From assembly GCF_042659465.1 (NCBI RefSeq), contig NZ_JBHSSW010000066.1:124001-188000 (forward strand): a DNA stretch of 64,000 nucleotides, given 5' to 3'. Numbering within the stretch: position 1 is the stretch's first letter; the number at the start of each line of letters is the position of its first letter. The notes under the pieces were generated by a model. It had not been told where the DNA came from and made no database searches. It saw nothing but the letters and a program-made list of their open reading frames with translations. Both the position numbers and the translations under genes were made by a program. Source of the stretch: Ponticaulis profundi (GTDB lineage Bacteria > Pseudomonadota > Alphaproteobacteria > Caulobacterales > Hyphomonadaceae). This document shows positions 50,846-59,487 of this stretch, one piece after another.

Positions 50846-51967
50846 TCAGGCTGCGTCTGTGAGATCTTGCTCGCTCATGCGGACGATGAGTTCACGTTCC
50901 CAGCTGGAAAGCGAACCAAGCACAAGGGCGAGAGCATTCGAGCGCCGATAATAGAGATGGCAGTCGAATTCCCAGGTGAAGCCCATGCCGCCATGAACCT
51001 GAATGTTGTTTTTTGCGCAGTGTTGAAACGCATTTGTCGCTGAAACGCGCGCTGTTGCTGCGGCCACGGGAAGTTCTTCTGAACGGGTCGAAAGCGCCCA
51101 TGCCGCATAATAGCAGTTTGACCGTGCAAGCGTCGCCGAAACGTACATATCGGCCAGCATGTGCTTGATAGCCTGGAACGAACCGATGGGACGGCCAAAC
51201 GCCATGCGTTCAAGCGCGTAGTCGCGTCCCATCTCCAGGGCCCGATCGGCCCCGCCAAGTTGCTCGAATGCCAGAAGCACCGCCGCGCGGTCCATGACAG
51301 TCGTCAGGATGTGCCAGCCATCGCCTTCCGCAACGAGCGCTTCGGCAGGCGCGTTCTGAAAACTCAGCTCGGCATAGTTCTTGGTCGGATCGACGGTTTC
51401 AACGACCGTCCGCGATACCCCATCCGCCGACAGGTCGACCAGGAAGAGTGACGTTTTACCGTTGGATTTTGCTGCAACAACGGCGAAGTCCGCAATGCTT
51501 CCATCTGCGACAGGTAGTTTCGTGCCGCTGAGCTTACCGTCTGAAACGGTGGCAGAGATCTTGTCATCAGACATCTCACCCAGGCCTTCGGCATAGGCAA
51601 AACAGCCAACGCTTTCGCCGGAGGCCAGAGCTGGAAGCCATTTGGACTTTTGTGCTTCACTTCCGGCTTCCAGCAGGAATTCTGCAGCAAGGTATATGGA
51701 AGAGGCGGCGGGAACCGGCGCCATGGCGCGGCCGATCTCTTCTGCGACCAGGCAGAGCTCAAGATGGCTCAGTCCAACCCCGCCATACTCTTCCGGAATG
51801 GCGACGCTCAGCGCGCCCAGTTCAGCCAGCCCTTTATAGACGTCCGCCGCATAGGTTGTGTCAGATTCAAGGACCTCGCGAACCTTTGAAGTTGGGCATT
51901 TTTCGGTCAGGTATCGCCTGACCTGTTCCTGCAATTGTTTCTGATCATCTGAGAAATCCAGATTCAT
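50846..51967 (-). CDS. Acyl-CoA dehydrogenase, partner subunit of a pair
   Basis: 373 residues, smaller and more divergent: LDFSDDQKQLQEQVRRYLTEKCP, SVAIPEEYGGVGLSHLELCLVAEEIGRAMAPVPAASSIYLAAEF, and RMAFGRPIGSFQAIKHMLADMYVSATLARSNCYYAAW near residue 250. The C-terminus IQVHGGMGFTWEFDCHLYYRRSNALALVLGS lacks the catalytic YEG/EGG-E element, so it is probably the structural half of a heterotetramer with the next gene, 16 bases away. A TGACTTA-containing stretch at 52023-52030, shared in part with the TetR operator candidate, lies about 60 bases upstream of its start. Confidence 0.88.
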   Translation of the reverse strand: MNLDFSDDQKQLQEQVRRYLTEKCPTSKVREVLESDTTYAADVYKGLAELGALSVAIPEEYGGVGLSHLELCLVAEEIGRAMAPVPAASSIYLAAEFLLEAGSEAQKSKWLPALASGESVGCFAYAEGLGEMSDDKISATVSDGKLSGTKLPVADGSIADFAVVAAKSNGKTSLFLVDLSADGVSRTVVETVDPTKNYAELSFQNAPAEALVAEGDGWHILTTVMDRAAVLLAFEQLGGADRALEMGRDYALERMAFGRPIGSFQAIKHMLADMYVSATLARSNCYYAAWALSTRSEELPVAAATARVSATNAFQHCAKNNIQVHGGMGFTWEFDCHLYYRRSNALALVLGSLSSWERELIVRMSEQDLTDAA

Positions 51968-52229
51968 GTTTGCCTCCCGTCAAACCTGTTTGCCCGGTTG
52001 ATCCGGACTATCGGTAATTTACCTGACTTAATCGGTCGGGGGCGGGTGTCGTCAATCCGTGCCATTAGGGAAGGTAAGGGCTGGCACGGCAGTTTTTCGC
52101 TGATCACGCATCAGTTGACGGGAAACTGTCAGGCAACTGCAGTGGCCAAACACGCCAGAGAGGTGAGCGTCGTTCGCGCCAAGCGGCTTCGCTCGTCAGT
52201 GTATCATTGCGTGAAAGTGCGGGGAGGAT

Positions 52230-52314
52230 TGGTGCTCAAGAGAGGACTCGAACCTCCACGGGTTGCCCCACACGGACCTGAACCGTGCGCGTCTACCAAT
52301 TCCGCCACTTGAGC
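52230..52314 (-). tRNA. tRNA-Leu (anticodon CAG)
   Basis: The 85-base gene reads 5' GCTCAAG, then TGGCGGAATTGGTAGACGC of the D arm, an anticodon stem CACGG/CCGTG with loop TTCAGGT (CAG at its centre), the long variable arm of a class II tRNA (TGGGGCAACCCG), a T arm with GGTTCGAGTCC, the acceptor 3' strand CTTGAGC, discriminator A and an encoded CCA. The acceptor stem pairs fully. It decodes CUG. The gene lies between the dehydrogenase pair and the molybdoenzyme operon. Confidence 0.97.
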
Positions 52315-52361
52315 ACGCTGGATTGGAGCGCGGTGTATAGCGATCTCGCAAAAATGCGTCA

Positions 52362-52541
52362 ATGAAGAAATCAGCTGATTTTGAAAAAGTTTGTGAGGAC
52401 ACTTTCCTGCCTGTTTCGAGGCGCGATTCGCTGCCGCGTCGATCCATCTTCAATCCGGAGGCGGACGACGAAGAGCTTATGGTTGAGGCGCATGCGGATC
52501 CGACCGGAGAGTCGAGAGTGAAGGCGTTCACAAGTTTTTGA
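52362..52541 (+). CDS. Possible small protein, 59 residues
   Basis: ATG 52362 to TGA 52541 encodes an acidic 59-residue peptide beginning MKKSADFEKVCEDTFLP and containing the run NPEADDEELMVEAHADP. Codon choice resembles the neighbouring genes, but there is no good ribosome-binding site and no family I recognise. It lies 47 bases downstream of the tRNA gene on the opposite strand. A competing frame on the minus strand looks less protein-like. Confidence 0.35.
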   Translation: MKKSADFEKVCEDTFLPVSRRDSLPRRSIFNPEADDEELMVEAHADPTGESRVKAFTSF

Positions 52542-52571
52542 ACGGAAGTTTTCGGTCCCGTTTTGGTGTGA

Positions 52572-52799
52572 AATGCGCTGTCGCATAGTGGCCTTTACGC
52601 CGATATCCCGGCTTATGACGCTTTCGAGCAATTATCTGTAATTGTTGAGAAAAAAGATCTCCCGCAACGCTCTTTCGGCGTGGACGAAATTATTTCCGAA
52701 ATGATGGAACCTTCAGGCAAAGATGAACTTATGAGTAGGAGGCATAAGTTCATCCCGCCTACACCCCATGATGCGCGTACGCTTTCGCACTATTGTTAA
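52572..52799 (+). pseudogene. Start-less coding-like stretch in frame with the small ORF
   Basis: After the TGA at 52539 and a second TGA at 52569, the same frame stays open for 75 codons to TAA 52799. It reads plausibly (GLYADIPAYDAFEQLSVIVEKKDLPQRSFGVDEIISEMMEP), but the first ATG is only at the MMEPSG near its middle. It could be the decayed 3' part of a gene whose 5' part is the ORF at 52362, or chance. Confidence 0.25.
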
Positions 52800-52853
52800 T
52801 GCAGCGCCGGAATGAGCGTATCGATTTCAAGCACCCGAACGGAGGACATGACG

Positions 52854-53507
52854 ATGAAGCCAGAAGAACTCTTACCCCTCTCCAGGCGAAACGTCATAGT
52901 CGTTGGCGCATCGACGGCCGTCGCACTGGGCCTGAACTCGACAGCGTCTTCTGAGGAAATCGTTGAGGAACTGAAAGACCAGATGGATCTCGAAACCAGC
53001 TCTGCGGTGTCAATGACCGTGAACGGGCGCAAACTGGAAATGGTGGTTGATAACCGCGTCACACTTCTTGATGCGCTTCGTGAAGGTCTGAAGTTTACCG
53101 GTACGAAGAAGGGATGTGACCATGGTCAGTGCGGTGCCTGTACGGCGCTCGTAAATGGCAAACGGATCAACTCCTGCCTGTCTCTCGCTGTGATGCATGA
53201 CGGCGACGAAATTCAGACAATTGAAGGGATTGGTACGCCGGACAAGCTGGACCCGATGCAGGAAGCCTTCATCAAGTATGATGGCTATCAGTGTGGCTAT
53301 TGCACGCCCGGACAAATCTGTTCGGCAAAGGCAGTCCTTGAAGAGATCAAGGCGGGCATTCCAAGCCATGTCACAGACGACCTGAACGGCAGGATTGAGG
53401 CAACAGCGGATGAGATCAAGGAGCGTATGAGCGGCAATATCTGTCGATGTGGCGCTTACTCCAACATTCTGTCTGCCATTCAAGAAGTTTCGGAGCGTTC
53501 AGCATGA
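52854..53507 (+). CDS. paoA: Periplasmic aldehyde oxidoreductase, [2Fe-2S] subunit (PaoA-like)
   Basis: 217 residues from ATG 52854, eight bases after GGAGG (52841-52845); an upstream ATG at 52812 lacks such a site. A twin-arginine signal, LSRRNVIVVGASTAVALG, sends the folded complex to the periplasm. The plant-type cluster uses GCDHGQCGACTALVNGKRINSC, and the second cluster uses YQCGYCTPGQICSAKA with GNICRCGAYSNI. It passes electrons from the molybdenum site to FAD, as in E. coli PaoA (YagT). It overlaps paoB by four bases (ATGA). Confidence 0.92.
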   Translation: MKPEELLPLSRRNVIVVGASTAVALGLNSTASSEEIVEELKDQMDLETSSAVSMTVNGRKLEMVVDNRVTLLDALREGLKFTGTKKGCDHGQCGACTALVNGKRINSCLSLAVMHDGDEIQTIEGIGTPDKLDPMQEAFIKYDGYQCGYCTPGQICSAKAVLEEIKAGIPSHVTDDLNGRIEATADEIKERMSGNICRCGAYSNILSAIQEVSERSA

Positions 53508-54454
53508 AGGCCTTTCAGTACTCAAAAGCCAAATCTCCTGAAGAAGCGGCAAAGGTCGCCGCATCCGTAGAGAACGCAAAATTCATCGCAGGCGGTACGA
53601 ATCTACTCGACCTGATGAAGAATGAGATCGAGACGCCAGCACACCTGATTGATGTGAATGACCTCGATCTGCACAAAGTCACCGATCTGGAGAATGGTGG
53701 CGTGCGCATTGGCGCTCTTGTTTCCAACACGGATCTCGCGGCACATCCCCGCATTCGCAAGGATTACGGCGTTTTGTCGAGAGCGTTGCTGGCTGGGGCG
53801 TCTGGCCAGTTGCGCAATAAGGCGACGACGGCGGGCAATCTGCTGCAACGTACCCGCTGCCCGTATTTCTACGACACGAATATGGCGTGTAACAAACGTG
53901 CCCCAGGCAGCGGCTGTTCGGCGATTGGCGGCTTTACCCGGTCGCTCGCTGTCATTGGTGGTAGCGAAAACTGCATTGCAACACACCCAAGCGATATGGC
54001 GGTCGGTTTGCGTGCGCTGGATGCGTTTGTGGAAACAATTGATACAGAAGGTGACGTTCGCCAGATCCCACTGGAAGAGTTTCACAAGCTTCCGGGTGAC
54101 ACACCGCATATTGAGACCGTGCTGAAGCCGGGCGAATTGATCACCGGTGTGGCTCTGCCGCCGCCCCCTGGGGGCATGCATTTCTACCATAAGGTCCGCG
54201 ACCGGGCATCTTATGCGTTTGCATTGGTGTCTGTTGCCCTCGTTCTGCAGCCTGATGGCACGGGACGTGTCGCGCTTGGCGGGGTTGCACCTAAGCCATG
54301 GCGTTCGAGCGCTGCCGACGCGCTACTGCCGCAAGGCGCTGCTGCGGTCATGGGTGAATTGCTGAAAAGCGCAAAGCCGACAGAAGAAAACGAATTTAAG
54401 GTCATGCTGGCGGAACGAACGCTGGCCGGTCTCCTCAGTCAGGCGAAGGAGTAA
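53504..54454 (+). CDS. paoB: Periplasmic aldehyde oxidoreductase, FAD subunit (PaoB-like)
   Basis: 316 residues from the ATG overlapping the paoA stop. The FAD-binding region is KFIAGGTNLLDLMK near residue 28, and GQLRNKATTAGNLLQRTRCPYFYDTNMACNKRAPGSGCSAIGG near residues 103-145 contains the extra cysteines that hold a [4Fe-4S] cluster in PaoB. The C-terminal CO-dehydrogenase-flavoprotein domain contains RVALGGVAPKPWRS. It forms the electron-exit side of the enzyme. It is followed by paoC after five bases. Confidence 0.92.
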   Translation: MKAFQYSKAKSPEEAAKVAASVENAKFIAGGTNLLDLMKNEIETPAHLIDVNDLDLHKVTDLENGGVRIGALVSNTDLAAHPRIRKDYGVLSRALLAGASGQLRNKATTAGNLLQRTRCPYFYDTNMACNKRAPGSGCSAIGGFTRSLAVIGGSENCIATHPSDMAVGLRALDAFVETIDTEGDVRQIPLEEFHKLPGDTPHIETVLKPGELITGVALPPPPGGMHFYHKVRDRASYAFALVSVALVLQPDGTGRVALGGVAPKPWRSSAADALLPQGAAAVMGELLKSAKPTEENEFKVMLAERTLAGLLSQAKE

Positions 54455-54459
54455 TCCCC

Positions 54460-56652
54460 ATGAAATTTGATCAAGCTGTAGAAGGCGACTTCGTCAAAGA
54501 TGTCGATCTGATCGGGAAATCTACGCCGCGCATTGATGGTCCGCTGAAGACCACAGGGTATGCTCCTTACGCATATGAGCGCCACGAAGTGGCTTCCGGC
54601 CAACTGGTTGGCTACCCCGTCTTTTCAGGTGTCGCGCGTGGGACGATCACGGGCATGGATTTTTCGGAGGCTAAAAAAGCGCCGGGCTATGTCGGGCATG
54701 TTTCGACCCTCGACATGGATCAGCTCCCGACATCAAACTGGAACACGGCTCCACTGTTTGGTGGTGCCAAGGTCACCCATTACCACCAGGCCATCGCGAT
54801 CGTGGTCGCGAAGACCTTCGAGCAAGCGCGGGCTGCAGCGCACCTTGTGAAGGTGAACTATAGCCCGGAAAACGTCGTCTACGATTTGTCAGAGGCTCTG
54901 AAGAATCTGCCAGCAGATGCGACAAGTGAAAAGCAGCGTGTAGGTGACTTCGATTCGGCCTTCGCCGAAGCTGAGGTTAAGCTGGACGAGACATATTCCA
55001 CGCCGGCGCACAGCCATGCCATGATGGAAGCTCATGCGAGCATTGCTAAATGGGATGGCGAGAAGCTGACGCTCTGGACGTCAAACCAGATGATCCAGTG
55101 GAATGTCGTTGCTCTGGCGACGACCCTCGACATGCCCGTGGAAAATATTCGGGTCGATTCCCCGTTTCTGGGCGGCGGCTTTGGCGCGAAATTGTTCTTG
55201 CGCGCTGATGGTGTGCTTGCTGCGCTGGCCGCAAAAAAGGTCGGAAAACCCGTCAAAATCATGTTGCCGAGGCCTTATGTGGCGAACAACACCACGCACC
55301 GTCCTGCAACGATCCAGGATATCAAGATCGGTGCGCGTCGTGATGGCACGATCACAGCCATTTATCACAAGGGTAAATCCGGCAATTTGCCGGGTGGCAG
55401 CCCTGAAGGGTGCACGGCGCAAACGGAAAAGTTCTATGCAGGCGAGAACCGTCTTGTGTTGCACGACCTGGCAGAAGTGTTCCTTCCCGAAGGTAACGCC
55501 ATGCGCGCGCCCGGAGAAACATCCGGTCTGATGGCGCTTGAGATCGCCATGGATGAGATGGCGGAAAAGCTGGGGATGGACCCCGTTGAGTTTCGTATCA
55601 AGAACGACATTCAGGTCGATCCTGCTGAACCGTCGAAGAAATTTTCTCAGCGAAACTTTGTCGAGTGTCTTCGGACGGGTGCAGATCGCTTTGGCTGGGC
55701 TGACCGCAACAAGACGCCAGGCAGCCTGCGAGACGGCCAATGGCTGATCGGTCACGGCATGGCAGGCGGCTACCGTGGTGCGCCAATCATGGATTCAGGG
55801 GCGCGCATTCGTCTTCAAAGCAATGGCCGCTTAGTCGTTGAAACCGATATGACGGATATCGGGACGGGGTCTTATACTATCATCGCTCAGACTGCGGCAG
55901 AGGTCATGGGGCTTCCGCTTGATATGGTCGATGTTGATCTTGGCGATTCCAACCATCCTGTGTCAGCCGGGTCGGGCGGTCAGTGGGGCGCAGCAAGCTC
56001 TACGGCTGGCGTCTACGCCGCCTGTCTGAAGCTTCAGAAAACAATCGCTGAACGGCTTGATGAGAAAGTCGAGGACGTTCGCTTTGAAGATGGCAAAGTG
56101 TTCTTTGCGAATACGCACATGCCGCTTGGACGTCTGGCAGCTGGCTCTGAGCTGGTGGTCGAAGACAAAATGGAAGTCGGTGAATTCCGCCAGAACTACA
56201 TTGTGTCCACCTTCGCGGGGCACTTTGTCGAAGCCGCTGTTCATGTCGCGACCGGTGAAATCCGTGTTCGACGTATGCTGGCGGCCTGTGATGCAGGACG
56301 CATTCTCAATCCCCTTTCAGCACGCAGTCAGGTGATTGGTGGCATGACCATGGGCGTTGGTGCCGCGATCATGGAAGACCTCATCCCGGATACGCGCTTC
56401 GGCTTCTTTGCCAATCACGATCTGGCTGGATATGAGGTTCCGGTTCACATGGATATCCCGGAACAGGACGTCATTTTCATCGAAGGCAAGGACCCGATTT
56501 CCGGACCTCTTCAAGCGAAAGGCGTCGGCGAACTTGGTTTGTGCGGTGTCAGTGCGGCCGTTGCGAATGCAGTTTACAACGCAACTGGTGTTCGCATTCG
56601 CGACTATCCGATCACGCTCGACAAATATCTCGCGGAGCTTCCGCAGATTTGA
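54460..56652 (+). CDS. paoC: Periplasmic aldehyde oxidoreductase, molybdopterin subunit (PaoC-like)
   Basis: 730 residues of the xanthine dehydrogenase large-subunit family. The first domain begins IGKSTPRIDGPLKTTGYAPYAYE. Cofactor-binding motifs are SPFLGGGFGAKLFLRADGVLAALAAKKVGKPVK near residue 230, EGNAMRAPGETSGLMALEIAMDE near 350, and GSGGQWGAASSTAGVYAA near 508. The catalytic Glu is in AKGVGELGLCGVSAAVANA near residue 690. It oxidises aldehydes to acids at a molybdenum centre; the natural substrate is not evident. It lacks its own signal and would be exported with PaoA. Its TGA overlaps the next ATG by one base. Confidence 0.93.
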   Translation: MKFDQAVEGDFVKDVDLIGKSTPRIDGPLKTTGYAPYAYERHEVASGQLVGYPVFSGVARGTITGMDFSEAKKAPGYVGHVSTLDMDQLPTSNWNTAPLFGGAKVTHYHQAIAIVVAKTFEQARAAAHLVKVNYSPENVVYDLSEALKNLPADATSEKQRVGDFDSAFAEAEVKLDETYSTPAHSHAMMEAHASIAKWDGEKLTLWTSNQMIQWNVVALATTLDMPVENIRVDSPFLGGGFGAKLFLRADGVLAALAAKKVGKPVKIMLPRPYVANNTTHRPATIQDIKIGARRDGTITAIYHKGKSGNLPGGSPEGCTAQTEKFYAGENRLVLHDLAEVFLPEGNAMRAPGETSGLMALEIAMDEMAEKLGMDPVEFRIKNDIQVDPAEPSKKFSQRNFVECLRTGADRFGWADRNKTPGSLRDGQWLIGHGMAGGYRGAPIMDSGARIRLQSNGRLVVETDMTDIGTGSYTIIAQTAAEVMGLPLDMVDVDLGDSNHPVSAGSGGQWGAASSTAGVYAACLKLQKTIAERLDEKVEDVRFEDGKVFFANTHMPLGRLAAGSELVVEDKMEVGEFRQNYIVSTFAGHFVEAAVHVATGEIRVRRMLAACDAGRILNPLSARSQVIGGMTMGVGAAIMEDLIPDTRFGFFANHDLAGYEVPVHMDIPEQDVIFIEGKDPISGPLQAKGVGELGLCGVSAAVANAVYNATGVRIRDYPITLDKYLAELPQI

Positions 56653-57623
56653 TGTCATTCGACACCCGCACGCTTGCATCATCAGATAGCTACCATGAGC
56701 ACATTTCGGATATTTTCCGGGATGTGCTGTCCTTGCGCAAGAAGGGGCAGCGGGTGGCGCTCGCTTTCGTCACAGAAACTGAAGGTGGAGCGGTACGCGC
56801 GGTGGGAGCGGCAATGGCGATTACGGACACCGGCGAGAGTTATGGATACGTCTCCGGCGGCTGTATTGATGCGGATGTCAGGCTGCAGGCGCAATCGGCG
56901 CTCAAGTCCAATCAGCCCAAGACAGTGCGTTACGGGAAGGGATCTCCTTTTATTGATCTGCCATTGCCATGCGGCGGCGCAATCGAATTGACCATTTTGC
57001 CGGATGTAGATCGGCAGGTTCTGGAACAAGTTGTCGCTCGCTTGGATAATGCGCGTGAGAGCTGCCATCTTGGCATTTCCGACACGGGTGGGCTCGTGCT
57101 GGAGCCCTCGGATCAAGACGATATTTGTCATGTCTTCCAGTACCATCCGAAACTGAGACTCCGGATAGCGGGACGCGGCGCAGATGCACTTGCTCTCGCA
57201 AGGCTCGCGCAAGCAAGTGGTGTCGGGGTGTCCCTGCATCTGGTTGATGAGGCAGATATTGAGGTTGCTGGTAGTCTTGCTGATATTGCGACTTACAAGC
57301 TGGCGTCTTCTGGCCATGTGCCATCCTGGCAGGATGACTGCTATACGGCTTTCGTTTTGATGTTTCATGGTCCTGATTGGGAGGATCATCTCCTGATCCA
57401 TGCTCTGTCAGGACCTTGTTTCTTCGTTGGTGCCGTTGGAAGTCGCAGAACGCAAGCAGCGCGCAAAGAGCGGCTTCGGGAGGCTGGCGTCAGCGCAGAG
57501 GACTTAGAGCGATTGAAGGGGCCCATAGGTCTTGTGCCGTCCATGCGTGATGCGTCTATGCTTGCCATATCAGCGCTGTCTGAAATCATATCCGAATATG
57601 CCGGATTGGTGCGCCATGTTTGA
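56652..57623 (+). CDS. XdhC/PaoD-family molybdoenzyme maturation chaperone
   Basis: 323 residues from ATG 56652; the frame extends back into paoC, but the ATG coupled to its stop (TGATG) is the natural start. The N-terminal XdhC/CoxI domain has KGQRVALAFVTETEGGAVRAVGAAMAITDTGESYGYVSGGCIDADV, and the C-terminal Rossmann domain ends with CFFVGAVGSRRTQAARKERLREAGV. Proteins of this family bind molybdenum cofactor, help add the terminal sulfido ligand and insert it into the partner enzyme; PaoD does so for PaoABC. It is therefore expected to serve the enzyme encoded just upstream. Confidence 0.9.
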   Translation: MSFDTRTLASSDSYHEHISDIFRDVLSLRKKGQRVALAFVTETEGGAVRAVGAAMAITDTGESYGYVSGGCIDADVRLQAQSALKSNQPKTVRYGKGSPFIDLPLPCGGAIELTILPDVDRQVLEQVVARLDNARESCHLGISDTGGLVLEPSDQDDICHVFQYHPKLRLRIAGRGADALALARLAQASGVGVSLHLVDEADIEVAGSLADIATYKLASSGHVPSWQDDCYTAFVLMFHGPDWEDHLLIHALSGPCFFVGAVGSRRTQAARKERLREAGVSAEDLERLKGPIGLVPSMRDASMLAISALSEIISEYAGLVRHV

Positions 57624-58215
57624 GACCACTGCATGTATTCTGCTCGCAAGCGGCCTCAGCACACGATTTGAAGGCGGTGACAAGCTGCAGGCTGACATCC
57701 AGGGCAAACCTGTGTTGGAACGCGCAGCTGAATGTGTTTCCGACATGACGTTTGCTAAAAAACTCACCGTCATTGGCGAGGATCAATCATGGCGTCGTGA
57801 GGCAGCTGCTCGACTGGGCTTCGAAACTGTTTCGAATGATGCGCCCGATCGAGGTCAGGGCTATGCTCTGGCGAGGGGCGGCACTGCGGCTGTTAACGCC
57901 AAGGGCGTGACCAGTGTTCTGGTTCTTCTTGCAGACATGCCGTTTGTAACGACTGAGCATATATATAAACTCAAAGCCGCTTTTGATGCAGGGGCTGATG
58001 TCGCCATCTCCGTTTGTCGGGGCGTTAGCAGCCCTCCAGCATTGTTTTCTGAAGCATGTTTCGGGGCATTACAGACGCTATCGGGAGACCAGGGCGCCAA
58101 GCAGGTCATCAATGCGTTTGCGAGCCGGGTTCTGGTTGAGGCAACAGGCTCTGAATTGGCTGATATCGATACCAGAGACGACCTGAAAGACATGGAGGCA
58201 AATCTCATTGGCTGA
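57616..58215 (+). CDS. mocA: Molybdenum cofactor nucleotidyltransferase (MocA-like)
   Basis: 199 residues from ATG 57616, overlapping the XdhC gene by eight bases. The nucleotide-binding loop ILLASGLSTRFEGGDKLQADIQGKPVLERAAE is the L-A-x-G-x-S-x-R-F form of the MobA/MocA family. The LLADMPFVTTEHI segment holds the metal-binding Asp. The segments SPPALFSEACFGALQTLSGDQGAK and DIDTRDDL resemble MocA, which attaches CMP to make molybdopterin cytosine dinucleotide. PaoABC in E. coli uses that cofactor, so MocA is the better reading than MobA, but the CTP preference is inference. Confidence 0.8.
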   Translation: MFETTACILLASGLSTRFEGGDKLQADIQGKPVLERAAECVSDMTFAKKLTVIGEDQSWRREAAARLGFETVSNDAPDRGQGYALARGGTAAVNAKGVTSVLVLLADMPFVTTEHIYKLKAAFDAGADVAISVCRGVSSPPALFSEACFGALQTLSGDQGAKQVINAFASRVLVEATGSELADIDTRDDLKDMEANLIG

Positions 58216-59236
58216 TGGTTCTCACGCGAATTTTTCCGGATTGACGGACCAGTTTGGCCGACGGATCTCATATCTTAGACTTTCGGTGACGGACCGCTGT
58301 GACTTGCGGTGCACTTACTGCATGTCCGAGAAGATGAGCTTTCTGCCGAAATCCGAGGTGTTGTCGGAAACAGAACTCTTTACGGTCGCGCGTGCCTTCG
58401 TTGCGCGCGGCGTTCATAAAATCCGGATCACCGGCGGTGAGCCTTTGGTGCGCAAAGATATCATGTCCCTGTTCGAGCGACTGTCGACATTGCGCGCAAT
58501 GGGACTGGATGAGCTGACATTGACGACCAATGCAACACTGCTCGATCGGTATGCAAGCCAACTGTATGATTGCGGTGTGCGCCGGGTGAATATCTCATTG
58601 GATTCAATCAATCCGCAGACGTTTCGAACCATTTCGCGTCGCGACCAGCTTGGCACGGTGATGAAGGGCATTCTTGCGGCTCAGCAAGCAGGTTTATCCG
58701 TGAAGCTGAATATGGTGGTGATGAAGGGACGTAATGATCTTGAGGTCCCGGAGCTTGTGCAATGGGCGCATTCGCGCGGTATCGAGGTTACGCTGATCGA
58801 AGTGATGCCGATGGGTGAAACCGGAGAAAGCCGTTTTGATCAGTATGTGCCTCTGACCGACATACGTGACCGCCTTGAAGAGATCTGGACGCTGGAAGAT
58901 GAGATACCGCGCGATGCGCTTGGCGGGCCGGCGCGTTATGTCCGAATTCGTGAAACTGGAGGTCGTCTCGGCTTCATCACACCTTTGACGAATAACTTTT
59001 GCGCAGGATGCAATCGTGTGCGTGTGACCTGTACTGGACGCATCTATATGTGCCTTGGGCAGGAAGATCATGTCGACCTGCGCGCTGCGCTTCGCAGTTC
59101 AGACGATCCGTTCGAAGCGCTCAATCTGGCTTTGGATAAAGCAATGCTTCGCAAACCCGAAGGTCATGATTTTGAGATCGGCAGAGGCCAGCGAGAGGAA
59201 GCCGTTGCGCGTCATATGTCGGTGACCGGGGGGTAG
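58208..59236 (+). CDS. moaA: GTP 3',8-cyclase
   Basis: 342 residues. The radical-SAM cluster is CDLRCTYCMSEKM near residue 30, and the second cluster uses FCAGCNRVRVTCTGRIYMCLGQ near residues 260-282. The C-terminus is the required Gly-Gly (MSVTGG). It converts GTP to 3',8-cyclo-7,8-dihydro-GTP, the first step of molybdopterin synthesis. The start is TTG 58208, with GGAGG at 58194-58198 nine bases before; it overlaps the mocA stop by eight bases. moaD follows after two bases. Confidence 0.96.
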   Translation: MADGSHANFSGLTDQFGRRISYLRLSVTDRCDLRCTYCMSEKMSFLPKSEVLSETELFTVARAFVARGVHKIRITGGEPLVRKDIMSLFERLSTLRAMGLDELTLTTNATLLDRYASQLYDCGVRRVNISLDSINPQTFRTISRRDQLGTVMKGILAAQQAGLSVKLNMVVMKGRNDLEVPELVQWAHSRGIEVTLIEVMPMGETGESRFDQYVPLTDIRDRLEEIWTLEDEIPRDALGGPARYVRIRETGGRLGFITPLTNNFCAGCNRVRVTCTGRIYMCLGQEDHVDLRAALRSSDDPFEALNLALDKAMLRKPEGHDFEIGRGQREEAVARHMSVTGG

Positions 59237-59238
59237 GT

Positions 59239-59487
59239 ATGGCGAGAATTCTGTTCTTTGGACGTTTGAGCGAACTCATTGGGTTTGATGAACGAGAGTT
59301 GGATCTTCCTCATCATGTTAGAGATACCCAAAGCTTACGCGAATGGCTCGACAGCGAGTTTCAGACCGATGGCGAGCTTTTGCTGTCGATAAACCGGATT
59401 GCGATAAATGCGCAGATCACTCAGGAAAATGCTGATTTGTCGAATGCAGATGAAGTTGCTTTTCTGCCGCCAGTCGGTGGCGGTTGA
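59239..59487 (+). CDS. moaD: Molybdopterin synthase sulfur-carrier subunit
   Basis: 82 residues, a ubiquitin-like small protein (ARILFFGRLSELIGFDERELDLP, VAFLPPVGGG) ending in the Gly-Gly that becomes a thiocarboxylate and donates sulfur to cyclic pyranopterin monophosphate. Size and C-terminus are typical. The stop overlaps the moaE start (TGATG). Confidence 0.94.
   Translation: MARILFFGRLSELIGFDERELDLPHHVRDTQSLREWLDSEFQTDGELLLSINRIAINAQITQENADLSNADEVAFLPPVGGG

Larger units (their letters stand above)
52315..52853. other. Intergenic region before the molybdoenzyme operon
   Basis: About 540 bases between tRNA-Leu and paoA. Besides the operon promoter, it holds one 59-codon ATG frame and a further stretch in the same reading frame after two TGA codons, both described separately. 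I see no terminator-like hairpin or repeat. Confidence 0.35.

Noticed and set aside
52539..52571. Two TGA codons as selenocysteine sites
   Set aside because: No SECIS-like hairpin follows either TGA and no known selenoprotein motif surrounds them; decay or chance is simpler.
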